Positions 1 through 9,517 are shown, counted from the stretch's first letter. The stretch is DNA of 63,731 nt from Burkholderiaceae bacterium (GCA_019234815.1 JAFALA010000070.1:1-63731); one strand, 5' to 3'. The notes: a model not told the origin generated them from the sequence alone. Made by a program: numbers and translations.

Positions 1-329
1 AACGCGATAAAGGCGACAGTGATTAAAACCACCCCTGCATAGTGCTGCGCGGGTGGCCGTGACCAGGGATCGAAGCGCCATCTTGACGCTGTGAGCCCGC
101 ATGCTGACCGACTGGTTCGCAGATCGTTGAACTCACACTATCGACCCGTTGCAGTCCTTCGCGGTCCCGAGATCAGCGGCAGCGATGCATGCAGCAGTAT
201 CGGGCAGTCAGCGCCGTTCCTCGTGCTTACCGTGAAGGACGCATTCCGGTCATCGGACGGCAACTTGGTCGTAATTCAGCGGCCGGACTGCGGGCTGGAG
301 CTGCCATTCCCCGGATTCCGCGGGGGGCC
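1..329. other. non-coding left edge
   Basis: No ORF here has believable protein character. The stretch lies downstream of the transposase remnant and may hold more decayed insertion-sequence DNA, but I recognise nothing specific in it. Confidence 0.5.
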
Positions 330-525
330 AGGTCGACTCGCGCCCAGTGATGCGCACTGCCGCAGGCCTCCAAGCCAACCAAACAGGGCGGCAGGTTTGC
401 GAAGGACGGAGCGACTTGGTCCGGGGGCGCAACTGCTTGCGCACGATCAACTTACCGTGCCTGTCGACTCCGTGGACCTGGAACACGGTCTTGGCTAGGT
501 CGATGCCAATCGTCGCAATTTCCAT
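330..525 (-). pseudogene. IS110/IS1111-type transposase, 5' remnant with frameshift
   Basis: The ATG at 525-523 opens with MEIATIGIDLAKTVFQVHGV, the usual N-terminus of IS110-family (IS1111 group) DEDD transposases, including the first catalytic Asp in GIDLAK. The frame breaks in a run of five G (plus strand 423-427). After a one-base shift the family match resumes, reading DQVAPSFANLPPCLVGLEAC and then GSAHHWAR down to about position 335. There homology stops. About 60 of the usual 340 or so residues survive, with neither the rest of the DEDD domain nor the C-terminal Ser/helix-hairpin-helix domain. It is a dead fragment and evidence of past transposition at the edge of the signalling operon. 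Confidence 0.8.
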
Positions 526-614
526 GGTGGGCGCCCCCTCCGGTTCGAGTGGTTGAAGACCTTCTACTTTGGTATATCGATGCCGTCTTCGGGTGGAGGC
601 GTCGATCCCATTAC

Positions 615-2855
615 TTACGGAGCGTCCATGCGTGCCGGCAGTGTCATGCACTTGTCTTCCCGTAGCATGGTTTCGAACTCGATGGCGGGGACGGGGGCGC
701 TGAAGTAATACCCCTGGATCAAATCGCAACTCTTCAGTTGAAGGAATCTCAGTTGGGCTTCCGTCTCCACGCCCTCCGCAATGACATGCATGCGCAAGTT
801 GTGAGCCATGGCGATGATGGCGGACGCAATGGCCGCATCGTCCGGATTGCGCGCAATATCGACAATGAAAGCGCGGTCGATCTTGACGCTGTCAAACGGA
901 AAACGTTTCAAGTAGGCCAATGACGAGTAGCCCGTTCCGAAGTCGTCAAGCGACAGCCGCAATCCATGCTTGCGTAGCGCGCGCATGGTTGCCTCCGTTT
1001 CGACGGGGTTGTGCATCACGACCGATTCGGTCAGTTCAAGCTCGATCCATTCCGGCCCCAGTTGCGACGCCTCCAAGGCGCAAAGTACCGTTTCCAGCAC
1101 GACACTTTCCCGGAAATGCAAGGCTGACAAGTTCAAGGCCACCGGAACTGCAGCCAATCCAGCCGCCAGCCAAACCGCTTGCTGTGTGCAAGCCGCCTCA
1201 ATCACCCATTCACTGATCGACACGATCAAGCCGGTCTCTTCTGAAAATGGAATGAACTCGTTGGGTGGAATCAAGCCGCGTTGAGGATGCTCCCAGCGGA
1301 TTAGCGCCTCGGCACCGACAATATGGCCAGTGATTACATTTACTTTCGGCTGATAATAAAGCACGAACTGGTGCTCGCGCAGCGCCACTTTCAGCATGGC
1401 TTCCAACTCCAGATGTTCGGAAACACGGGTGTTGAACTCGGTCGAATAGAAGGCGTAGTGGAGCTTCGACGCCTTGCATTGTTTGAGTGCGGCCTCTGCA
1501 TTTTTAAATAATTGTTCGGCATCCTCCGCATCAGTCGGAAAAATTGCGATTCCAAGACGCGGCGAGAGTTGTATTTCCTGTCCGTCAACAACGAACGGTT
1601 CGGCAGCGCTCGTAGACAAGCGATCACAAAGTATTCGCGCATCTTGGCTTCCGGAAATCGTCCCGGCGAGAATGAAATTGTCAGCGTTAGCACGCGCGAG
1701 ACAATAGGGTTGTGGGAAACATGCCTCCAAACGCTTGGCAACGAACCGTAACACGTGGTCACCCACGTGCCGACCTCGTGCATCATTGATCTGTTTGAAA
1801 CGGTTGAGATTGAGCTCCGCGACACAGACGCTGACGTTTTCCTGTTGCGCGGTTTTCAGCATGAATCCCAAACGGTCCAGAAATAGCGTGATGTTGGGCA
1901 AACCTGTCAGCGCGTCGTAGTAAGACAGAAATCGAGCCTGTTTTTCGTGCTCCATGCTTTGCAACGCCAATGAAATGTCCCCAGACAGTTCGCTCAGCAA
2001 TTTGAGTTCTTCTGCATCAAACTGGTTGGCCTGATAGCTATAAAGAAACATGGCGCCGACGATTTTATCGCTTACTACCAATGGCATTCCAACGGCTGAA
2101 AGGCAATTGCATTTTTCGGCATGCTTGCACAAGGGCGCAGTCTCTGGCTCCAAACGCACGTCATTGCTAAACATCATCTGCCCCGATGAAAGTACGTGAC
2201 CAAGACTGCTATCGTTGCGCCAAATTTCGTATTTCAGATTCAATTCGCTTGCGAACATTTCAGCATGCAAACCGACGCAGGTGACGAAATCGAAGGCCTG
2301 ACGTTCCGAGAACATCGCTGCCCATGCAATCGCGAAGCCTCCCTGTTCAACGGCAATGCGGCACGCTTGCTCCAGCAGTGGTGCTGATTCACGAATGCGT
2401 ACAATTGCAGAATTGGTGCAGCTCAAGATCGCATGAATGCGGCTCAAGCGTGCTGTTTTGGCTTGCTCGATTTCCAGTTGTTTTGCACGCACCAGCGACA
2501 AGTGGGTGCGGACGCGTGCCTTGACCAAGGCGGGTGATACCGGTTTAATGATGTAGTCGACACCGCCGCTGTTGAAACCAGCGGCTTCATCTCCGACTTC
2601 ACTGAGCGCGCTCACGAATATCACCGGTATGTTTTCCGTTGTGGACTCGGCCTTCAGCGCGCGACAAACTGCATAGCCATCCATATCTGGCATCTGTACA
2701 TCCAGCAATACCAGTGCGGGTTGATGTTTGCGAACGGCCGCCAGGCAGTCAGCGCCATTGCGGGCAAAAACAAGCGCGTGCTCGGCACCGAGAATATGTT
2801 TCAACGTCGCCAGATTGCCCGGTTCGTCGTCGACGATCAGTATCGGCTTAGGCAT
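615..2855 (-). CDS. response regulator with GAF, degenerate GGDEF and EAL domains
   Basis: 746 aa cytoplasmic protein, predicted c-di-GMP phosphodiesterase controlled by phosphorylation. A REC domain (about 1-120) has the acidic pair D9/D10, phospho-acceptor D52 in LLDVQMPDMDG and K104 in IIKP. A GAF domain follows (about 150-300). The GGDEF domain (about 310-470) opens with the usual YYDALTGLPN, but its signature is changed to ANADNF, so cyclase activity is unlikely. The EAL domain (about 485-735) keeps EALIRW, the Glu of LELTES, DDFGTGYSSLAYL, KIDRAF, AEGVE and QGYYF, so it should be catalytic. The start is 3 bases after the hybrid kinase stop, the last gene of a four-gene operon. It is probably the output of that phosphorelay (inference). 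Confidence 0.92.
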   Translation of the reverse strand: MPKPILIVDDEPGNLATLKHILGAEHALVFARNGADCLAAVRKHQPALVLLDVQMPDMDGYAVCRALKAESTTENIPVIFVSALSEVGDEAAGFNSGGVDYIIKPVSPALVKARVRTHLSLVRAKQLEIEQAKTARLSRIHAILSCTNSAIVRIRESAPLLEQACRIAVEQGGFAIAWAAMFSERQAFDFVTCVGLHAEMFASELNLKYEIWRNDSSLGHVLSSGQMMFSNDVRLEPETAPLCKHAEKCNCLSAVGMPLVVSDKIVGAMFLYSYQANQFDAEELKLLSELSGDISLALQSMEHEKQARFLSYYDALTGLPNITLFLDRLGFMLKTAQQENVSVCVAELNLNRFKQINDARGRHVGDHVLRFVAKRLEACFPQPYCLARANADNFILAGTISGSQDARILCDRLSTSAAEPFVVDGQEIQLSPRLGIAIFPTDAEDAEQLFKNAEAALKQCKASKLHYAFYSTEFNTRVSEHLELEAMLKVALREHQFVLYYQPKVNVITGHIVGAEALIRWEHPQRGLIPPNEFIPFSEETGLIVSISEWVIEAACTQQAVWLAAGLAAVPVALNLSALHFRESVVLETVLCALEASQLGPEWIELELTESVVMHNPVETEATMRALRKHGLRLSLDDFGTGYSSLAYLKRFPFDSVKIDRAFIVDIARNPDDAAIASAIIAMAHNLRMHVIAEGVETEAQLRFLQLKSCDLIQGYYFSAPVPAIEFETMLREDKCMTLPARMDAP

Positions 2856-2858
2856 GGT

Positions 2859-5800
2859 TCACTCCGGCCGGTATATCTTCAGCTCGGTCATCAGCCGATG
2901 TACTCGATTTTCAGCACCGCGGAAATCAAAGTCATCGATGAACGCGCGGACCGAGGCTAGGTCTTCCTCAGGCAAATTGCCACGCATTGCCTCAAGCAGT
3001 TCGATGGATTGGTCAGGAGCGTCGGTGTTGAGTGCCTGCAGTAAGTCGCCGATCAAGGGACCGATTCGATCTGCGTCGATCTTGCTTGCCGCTGTCGGCG
3101 TTGACATTTCATTCATACGACACAGTTCCGCGATCGATGCAAGGGCAATGTCGATCGCTGCACACAATGGGGTTAGCGACGATGAAGGGTCTCTGCCATC
3201 CACTTCGGTTTTCTCCAGTTCAGCTGCGCAGCGCGCGACATCGACGAGCGCGAGGTTGCCGGCCGCGCCCTTCAACTTGTGCGTCAATGCGCGGGCGGCG
3301 GTCAGATTTCCTTGTGCGTGGAATTCATTGAGCATACGACCACAGTCGGCGTAGTCGCGCGCAAACTTTTCAAGGTAGCGTACGAAATCGCCAAGTTCAC
3401 CCCATAACTCTATGGCTCTGTCAATCGCTATTCCAGGCGGGCTGCCTGCGGACGCAGGCAGCATGACTCTATTGTTGAATACGATTTCAGAACCGACGGT
3501 CGATGCGCCTGGTGCGTCGATCGGCCTGGTCAGGCGCAGGATTGTTGACATCAGCTCATCGACGTTGAAAGGTTTGGATACAAAGGCATTCATGCCCGCT
3601 TCACGAGCTCCCTCCTGTTGCGCCTTGAACGCGCCGGCAGTCAGTGCCACGACGGGCAGCTTGGCCAGTCTGGGTATGGCGCGTATCTGCCGGGTTGCCT
3701 CGAATCCGTCGAGAAACGGCATTTGTACGTCCATCAGCACGACGTCGACCGCATCCGCATTTTCGTTCAGCCAGTTCAGTGCGGCCTGTCCGTTGTCGAC
3801 CAGAGCCACATGGGCGCCGTCTGCGATGAGAATGCGTTGCGCGACTTCGCGATTGATATCACTGTCGTCGACGACCAGAACGCGTATCCCGGGAATTCGC
3901 AGCGCCGTTCCTGTTGAAGGTTCGGTCGTACCGTTGGTGCCGTGACCTCGCCGGCGTAACGCTTCTGCGACGCTGTTGTACAGCGCCGAACTGGTCACGG
4001 GCTTGGTCAGCACGGCGTCGACGATTCCGATACGGGGGTGTTTGAGCACCTCCTCACGTGAATAGGCGGTGACCATGAGAATAATCGGCGTGGCATCACT
4101 CTTGTCAATTTCTCTGATCGTGGCCGCAGCTTCCAGTCCATTGAGACCTGGCATCGTCCAGTCCAACAAAAACACGTCGAAGCCGTGGTTGACTGATTTG
4201 CGTGCGGCAATTTTTCTAATAGCTTCATCGCCCGATTCCGCCTGGGTCGCATTCCAGCCAAGCGACCGTGCAGATTTAGCCATGTTCGCACGGGCGATTT
4301 CGCTGTCGTCAACAATCAGTATGCTCAATTCGCTTGTTTCCCGCGTGGCGCAATTGGCATCCAGACGCCATTCGAATGGAACAGTAAACCAGAATTCGCT
4401 GCCTCTGCCTGGCTCGCTATTGACCCCGATTTGACCCCCCATGCGTTCCACCAAGTGCTGGCAGATGGTCAGGCCCAGGCCAGTGCCACCGAAGCGGCGC
4501 GCTGTCGACGTGTCAGCTTGGGCGAATGCCGAGAAGATGTGGGTCTGCTTTTCGCGTGGAATTCCGATTCCGGTGTCGGCAACCGAAAAACGCATGACGA
4601 CCCGCGCGCCATCCCGATCCAGCAAGCTGATACCGACGTTGACGCTGCCTTGCTCCGTGAACTTGATCGCATTGCTGGTCAGATTGATCAATATTTGCTC
4701 CAAACGAAGCGCATCACCGAACAGCTGGCCGTCTATATTCGGTGGCGGAGCAATAACCAATTCGAGATTCTTGCCATCCAAAGTGGCCGCCATGATGTTT
4801 GCAAGGCTATCGAGTATGTCGGCCAACTGAATTGGCGCGTGCTCGATCTCCAAGTGGCCAGCCTCGATCTTGGAGAAATCCAGGATGTCGTTGATGATGG
4901 CCTGCAAGGAGCGTCCCGCACCACGGATTTTGCGAACCAAATCTAACGCGTCATTGTCAAGCTGGCGGTGCTCAAGCAGGTAGGCCAGCCCCATGATGGC
5001 GTTCATCGGCGTGCGGATGTCGTGACTCATATTGGCCAGAAAATCCGCCTTGGCTCGATTTGCGGCCTCCGCCTCTTCGGTACGGGTCACCAGCGTATTG
5101 TTGGCCACTTCCAGTTCCGCAGTGCGCCGGGCGACCCGTTGCTCAAGCTCTTCGTTGAGTATTCGCATCGAATGTTCCGCCATGCTGCGTTCAGTGATCT
5201 CATGCTCAAGGGTATCCAGCATGCCATTGAACGCGCTCGCCAAGTCGCCGATCTCGTCCTCGCTGTGTCGCCGCGCCCTCAAAGAATAGTCTCGGTCGGC
5301 CATCACCCTCGCCGCAACGGCACTGACCGATTGAATGGGCCCGGATATCCAATGTTGCAAGCGCGTGGAAAGGGGCATGCCAATGGCCAGGCTGCCCAGC
5401 GCGATGGCACCAAGAATCGCCAGGTAATCCCGCAGCCACGCTGACAATTCGTAGCGTTCCACCACGTATACGGTTCCCAGCATATTCGGTGCCGCACCGA
5501 TAGGCCTGGTCAGGGTCAGGACGCTTTGGCCTGCCTGGAATCCCTCTCTGCTGGGCGCCGAGGGCAAGACACTGACATTCTCGGCACGACGCACATATTT
5601 GGCGAACAACCTGCCGTTTGAGGTGTAGACGGCGGCGGCGAGTATATTGTCGTCCGCGCCGAGTTTGGCAAGATTGTCAGCGGCGACTTGCCGATCGTCG
5701 AATTCCAATGCGGTTCTGGTGCCGCGGCTCAGGATGCCGGCCAGCGTACTCAGTTCGGTCATCGTTTTCTCGCGATAGGCCTGTAAGTCATGGTACAAAA

Positions 5801-5894
5801 GAACCGCACCGGCAATCGCCAGCACGGACACATTGACGGCTAGCGACATTAGAAGCAGTTTGTGACGGATCGTGCGTACCTGGATTGCCATCAC
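2859..5894 (-). CDS. hybrid sensor histidine kinase (CHASE8-HAMP-HisKA-HATPase-REC-REC-HPt)
   Basis: 1011 aa inner-membrane phosphorelay kinase of BarA-like layout. TM1 (about 12-34) is followed by a periplasmic segment resembling CHASE8 (the TELSTLAGILSRGTRTALEF stretch), TM2 (about 153-175) and HAMP. HisKA has its His in FLANMSHDIRTPMN. The HATPase domain shows the N box (NLTSNAIKF) and G boxes (DTGIGIP, GGTGLGL). REC1 has LLDWTMPG, REC2 has LMDVQMPFLDG, and a C-terminal HPt has its His in THKLKGAAGNL. Reading starts at a GTG overlapping the YfiR-like stop (GTGATG arrangement); the ATG three bases on (5891) is equally possible. CHASE8 is the domain through which YfiR acts on YfiN in Pseudomonas, so the upstream YfiR-like protein is the likely periplasmic partner (inference). 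Confidence 0.92.
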   Translation of the reverse strand: MMAIQVRTIRHKLLLMSLAVNVSVLAIAGAVLLYHDLQAYREKTMTELSTLAGILSRGTRTALEFDDRQVAADNLAKLGADDNILAAAVYTSNGRLFAKYVRRAENVSVLPSAPSREGFQAGQSVLTLTRPIGAAPNMLGTVYVVERYELSAWLRDYLAILGAIALGSLAIGMPLSTRLQHWISGPIQSVSAVAARVMADRDYSLRARRHSEDEIGDLASAFNGMLDTLEHEITERSMAEHSMRILNEELEQRVARRTAELEVANNTLVTRTEEAEAANRAKADFLANMSHDIRTPMNAIMGLAYLLEHRQLDNDALDLVRKIRGAGRSLQAIINDILDFSKIEAGHLEIEHAPIQLADILDSLANIMAATLDGKNLELVIAPPPNIDGQLFGDALRLEQILINLTSNAIKFTEQGSVNVGISLLDRDGARVVMRFSVADTGIGIPREKQTHIFSAFAQADTSTARRFGGTGLGLTICQHLVERMGGQIGVNSEPGRGSEFWFTVPFEWRLDANCATRETSELSILIVDDSEIARANMAKSARSLGWNATQAESGDEAIRKIAARKSVNHGFDVFLLDWTMPGLNGLEAAATIREIDKSDATPIILMVTAYSREEVLKHPRIGIVDAVLTKPVTSSALYNSVAEALRRRGHGTNGTTEPSTGTALRIPGIRVLVVDDSDINREVAQRILIADGAHVALVDNGQAALNWLNENADAVDVVLMDVQMPFLDGFEATRQIRAIPRLAKLPVVALTAGAFKAQQEGAREAGMNAFVSKPFNVDELMSTILRLTRPIDAPGASTVGSEIVFNNRVMLPASAGSPPGIAIDRAIELWGELGDFVRYLEKFARDYADCGRMLNEFHAQGNLTAARALTHKLKGAAGNLALVDVARCAAELEKTEVDGRDPSSSLTPLCAAIDIALASIAELCRMNEMSTPTAASKIDADRIGPLIGDLLQALNTDAPDQSIELLEAMRGNLPEEDLASVRAFIDDFDFRGAENRVHRLMTELKIYRPE

Positions 5895-6442
5895 GGTCCC
5901 CTTCCTCTCACACGCAAGGCTACGTCAAGCAACAGTGCGCTGATCTTCAATCCGTTGCGCTCGGCATTGCTTATAGAAACCTCGAAGCGAACACGATCGT
6001 CTACGGGAACAAAGCTGATCACGCTTCCGGAATCGAGCCCGGCCGTCGACTGCGTCACCGTGAGAATCGGTTGCATGTTGACGGCCGCAAGCATGGCACC
6101 GAGACGGTCGCTGTCGCGCGAGGCCATGAATAGCACGTGAACGCCAGCAGTCCTCTCACCGGGCTGCATCAGTTTGACCAATACTTTACGCTTGGTGATC
6201 TGGCGGTTGGCGCCGAGCCGAGCCAATTCCGCCATCAAGATGTCGTCGCCCACGACACCGATGGTTAAAGGAGTCTCTGCATCTGGAAACGCACTCGGTG
6301 GCCACTCGACATAGGCGGCGAACTTGAGCAGATACGCAGCCTTGAGTGCACTCTCGGAACTCGAGGTGCCAGAGTTCGCAGTCTGTCCAATGGCAAAGAA
6401 AATCAACACCATGATCAAACGCAGCCACGCGGTGGGTTTCAT
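5891..6442 (-). CDS. YfiR family protein (DUF4154)
   Basis: 183 aa, with an N-terminal signal segment (about 1-25, WLRLIMVLIFFAIGQ) predicting periplasmic export. The mature part has the typical DUF4154 run: LKAAYLLKFAAYVEWPPSAF, then IGVVGDD, a central HVLFMASRDSDRL and the C-terminal ISFVPVDDRVRFEV and NAERNGLKISALLL. In Pseudomonas YfiR holds the CHASE8 protein YfiN inactive. Here the start codon overlaps the stop of the TonB receptor (ATGA), and its own stop overlaps the kinase start, so the three are translationally coupled. There is no yfiN-type cyclase in the operon; the kinase takes that place. No cysteine pair is visible, unlike P. aeruginosa YfiR. Confidence 0.9.
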   Translation of the reverse strand: MKPTAWLRLIMVLIFFAIGQTANSGTSSSESALKAAYLLKFAAYVEWPPSAFPDAETPLTIGVVGDDILMAELARLGANRQITKRKVLVKLMQPGERTAGVHVLFMASRDSDRLGAMLAAVNMQPILTVTQSTAGLDSGSVISFVPVDDRVRFEVSISNAERNGLKISALLLDVALRVRGRGP

Positions 6443-8325
6443 CAGAAGCTCGCTTTGAGGGTGACGTCGATGGCGCGCTGCAACACGATGGAGCTTCCAG
6501 CCGTCGCCTGCGTAAATTCCTCGTGTGGTGAGCCCAGCAGATTTCGTCCACTAATTGTCAGTTCGACATCCTGCGACAGGCGCCACCGCGCGCTGAGGTC
6601 GAGCGTCGTATAAGCGGGCGTCGCGGGCGAGGGCAATTGACCGACATGGCGCAAGAACATGTCGAGGCTCTTGCCATTGCCTATCGTCCAGTGCGATTTC
6701 AGCGACAGCTGCGAATGGGGGTCGTTGCCAAGCGAAGATGCACTCAGGTAGGGACCGCTGAATGTTTCCGTCTGCAGCAACAACCCAGCCGATACGGTCC
6801 AGTTGACTGTGGCCTCGTACGTCGCCCAGGCTTCCAAGCCGTTGGTGCGGCCGGAATTTTGATTGCCGACCACGTAAGTGCTGTTGCCACTCGGCTCAAT
6901 GCTTTCGAGGTGTTGGTACAGGCTATGAAACGCCGTCAACGAGTACGACAGGTCGTTCCCTGCCTGGGTACGCCACCCCACGTCGAGCGTATCAGCTATC
7001 TCGGAGCGGAATCCCGGCCCCCCGGCAAGCTGATAGGGGGGGTGTCCTGGAAAATAGAAGTCAGTATCGATACGTGACGGCGCACGCACCGCGCGCGACA
7101 AACCGGTCCACAACAATTCATCCTGCGTTGGTTTCCACGTTAATCTGAGGCTGGGTAGGAATTCGATATGGGTATATGAGTTGTATTCAAATCGTGCTCC
7201 CGTCGTGATCTGAAAATCCGGCGTCAGTGTCCACACCCGCTGCGCAAATACGTTTCCCCACTGCAATTGCATATGTGCCGGTAACACCGCAAGAAAGGCA
7301 GAGCTGCCGACCCGATCATCGGCCGTACGGTAACCTCCGCCCCAGACCGTCTGGCCTGAGGTGTTGCTGGCTTCAATCACCTGCGCAGCGACATCCAGGA
7401 TATCCAGCTTTTCGCTGAAGAGGCCGGGATAGTTGCGAGAGGTATGGTCGTAGTAGGTCTGCAGCTGTACGATTGAATCACTAGGCAGCAAACATTCCCA
7501 GCGCACCAACAGGTTAGCACCGCTATTGCGTTGAAGCATGGCTTGAGTTTGATCGATCTGGTCACCATAGATATCGCCTTGGACCGTCATTTCAACGTTG
7601 GCCGGATGCCAGTCGGCGCGAAAACCAGCCTGCGCGCGGTGCCAACCGTCAAGCGCGGCGTTGCCGTCTGCCGTCGTGGAATGGTTCCAGTCATCAAATT
7701 TGACGTAGGCACGGTAGGCACCACCGCTGGCGCCCGTCGATCCGCCGTGGCGCAGGGCAACTTCCTGTTGCACCTGGCCGTCAGTTGCGGAGACAAATGT
7801 GCCCGAGCTCTCACTCGCCTTCTTAGTGACGATGTTGATCACACCGTTGACAGCGTTTGCGCCCCACAGTGTTCCGCCGGGTCCGCTGACGACCTCGATG
7901 CGATCGATGTCCTGCAAGAGAACATCCTGGGCGTCCCAAAACACCCCGGAATAGAGCGGTGTATATATCGTTCGGCCATCGATCAGGACGAGAAGCTTGT
8001 TGGCCGTGCTCGAATTGAAGCCTCGCGCCGTGATCGCATACTGATAGGCATTGATCTGCGCGACCTGCAGGTTGGGTGCCAGGCGCAAGGCTTCAGGGAG
8101 TGAGTGCACATTGGCGCGGCGAATCTCCTCGCCCGAAATGACATAGACGGACGCCGGCGCATCGGTCAACCGTTCATCGTATCTGGAGACAGATGTGACA
8201 TGCACGTTGCCAAGTTGCTCTAACGAGAGACTGGTGAGATCCGGGCCGGAACCGCCTTCAGCCAAGCATGATCCGGCACAAAAGGCTGCGAGGGACGCAA
8301 TGACCCACATGCAGTTTGATCGCAT
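6442..8325 (-). CDS. TonB-dependent outer-membrane receptor
   Basis: 627 aa. Signal peptide of about 22 residues (MWVIASLAAFCAGSCLA). The plug domain (about 50-170) shows DAPASVYVISGEEIRR, ALRLAPNLQV, ITARGFNSS, VLIDGRTIYTPLYSG, IDRIEVVSGPGGTLWGANAV and GVINIVTKKA. The remainder is a beta barrel ending in Phe (VTLKASF). Length is normal for a vitamin/siderophore-type receptor. There is no extra N-terminal signalling domain, so it is not an ECF sigma transducer. It is the first gene of the operon, with a good ribosome site (GGGAGG shortly before ATG 8325). Being co-translated with a YfiR-like protein and a kinase, it may report ligand or TonB status to them. The ligand is unknown. Confidence 0.92.
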   Translation of the reverse strand: MRSNCMWVIASLAAFCAGSCLAEGGSGPDLTSLSLEQLGNVHVTSVSRYDERLTDAPASVYVISGEEIRRANVHSLPEALRLAPNLQVAQINAYQYAITARGFNSSTANKLLVLIDGRTIYTPLYSGVFWDAQDVLLQDIDRIEVVSGPGGTLWGANAVNGVINIVTKKASESSGTFVSATDGQVQQEVALRHGGSTGASGGAYRAYVKFDDWNHSTTADGNAALDGWHRAQAGFRADWHPANVEMTVQGDIYGDQIDQTQAMLQRNSGANLLVRWECLLPSDSIVQLQTYYDHTSRNYPGLFSEKLDILDVAAQVIEASNTSGQTVWGGGYRTADDRVGSSAFLAVLPAHMQLQWGNVFAQRVWTLTPDFQITTGARFEYNSYTHIEFLPSLRLTWKPTQDELLWTGLSRAVRAPSRIDTDFYFPGHPPYQLAGGPGFRSEIADTLDVGWRTQAGNDLSYSLTAFHSLYQHLESIEPSGNSTYVVGNQNSGRTNGLEAWATYEATVNWTVSAGLLLQTETFSGPYLSASSLGNDPHSQLSLKSHWTIGNGKSLDMFLRHVGQLPSPATPAYTTLDLSARWRLSQDVELTISGRNLLGSPHEEFTQATAGSSIVLQRAIDVTLKASF

Positions 8326-9049
8326 ACATCCTCCCGCCCACCTTTTCGAAATTCTTTGGGGTACCGCTCGAAGGTGCCAGGGATGCGATTTCTCAACGCA
8401 AAGCTTCTGGATATTTCAATACTGCGGTCACATCTTCGAGACCCTATTGCCTAGGTCGATTCTTTTACTTCTATTTCGGTGCGTCCACCACGTAAAAATT
8501 TAGGCCTAATGCCAGCAGGGGTGATATGCCAGGATCGGTGGTGGGGGCAAAGGTTACAAGCTGTTCAATCACTCAATCTACTCGCCAGCTCGGCCTGGAA
8601 CCTGTAGCCGCCAATGGGTTCGTCAAAACAACGCTGAGTTGAGCCCATTGGCGGCGTTGCATTCATCCGTAAAACGGATGATGTGTCTTCCGAGGTTTCA
8701 CGGTCAACACAGAAAGGTCCGCATACATTCGCTTTGCTTGAGGATTGTCGGCTATTGAAAAAAAATGAAGCCCCAATAGAGACTACCAGTGTGTAGCAGT
8801 CATTCGTCCCGTCCGCCAACTTGCGCAGTGTCCCAATGACTGTTGTCGGCGGTGATGTGGTCATACGAGTCGGCCGTACGCCAACGACCGGTATTCGCGG
8901 CAGCGGTCGTTGACGTTGCCAGCCACGAACGTCTCAGATCAGCATAGTGCTGCGGTGCATCCGACTAAAACGACTGGCTGTTCCTGGCCGAGAGTACCAC
9001 TCGGTTGACACGCCGAACAGCAGTCAGTCATGTGTCCGGCGCCAGCAGA
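8326..9049. other. non-coding stretch with three perfect inverted repeats
   Basis: The part next to 8325 must carry the promoter of the receptor operon, but I cannot place it. Further right no ORF is convincing. Three hairpins stand out: GCCGCCAATGGG at 8607-8618 with its complement at 8644-8655; CATCCGT at 8664-8670 with ACGGATG at 8674-8680; CAACGACCG at 8882-8890 with CGGTCGTTG at 8904-8912. The stretch separates the signalling operon from the integrative element, whose left boundary may lie here. Confidence 0.6.
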
Positions 9050-9517
9050 TCATTCGTCGTGGCCGTCGATGGCGCCCGGATCGAAGCCAAGAACATTCCA
9101 GAAGCCGTGCCGCTCGGGCCGGTCTACCAATTGGTCGTAAAGCATCCCGGCGTGACGCCCGTCGCCAAAGTTGGGCGGCGCGAACATCACAAGCGGCGCT
9201 TGAAGGAATGGGTGCTCGTGGTACTCGGCAACGGTCAGCGAGACCGTCTCAAATGGCACGTACCGCGCGCCATACATGAGGCCGAACATGTCCCAGGTGC
9301 GGGCGGCCCACTCGCAGCCTTGGATCTTAGGCAATTGTGGGCCGTATTGATGTGGCTCCAGGCCGCCGTAAGGTTTGCCGTGGTGCATGCTCCAGGCCAG
9401 CAATAACGCGTGCGTGGAGCTGGATAGCAGCGTAAGGCGCCCAGGCTGGGGTATGCGGCCCGGAGTAAAACGGTCTACGCGCAGGGCGGCTTCGGCGGGT
9501 GAAAGTCGGCGGGACAT
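9050..9517 (-). CDS. hypothetical protein of the integrative element
   Basis: 155 aa, not recognised. The frame is open far upstream, but ATG 9517 is chosen because an AAGGAG ribosome site lies about 9 bases before it; two ATGs at 9526 and 9523 are too close to that site. The protein is soluble, without membrane segments, rich in aromatic residues, Pro and His, with a WAARTWDMFGLMYGARYVPF core and an acidic C-terminus. It is the last gene of the element, separated by about 320 bases from the primase gene, and so probably an accessory gene (inference). Confidence 0.6.
   Translation of the reverse strand: MSRRLSPAEAALRVDRFTPGRIPQPGRLTLLSSSTHALLLAWSMHHGKPYGGLEPHQYGPQLPKIQGCEWAARTWDMFGLMYGARYVPFETVSLTVAEYHEHPFLQAPLVMFAPPNFGDGRHAGMLYDQLVDRPERHGFWNVLGFDPGAIDGHDE

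Noticed and set aside
8565..8864. 99-codon minus ORF
   Set aside because: No family, odd composition, and it covers the hairpins; no ribosome site seen.
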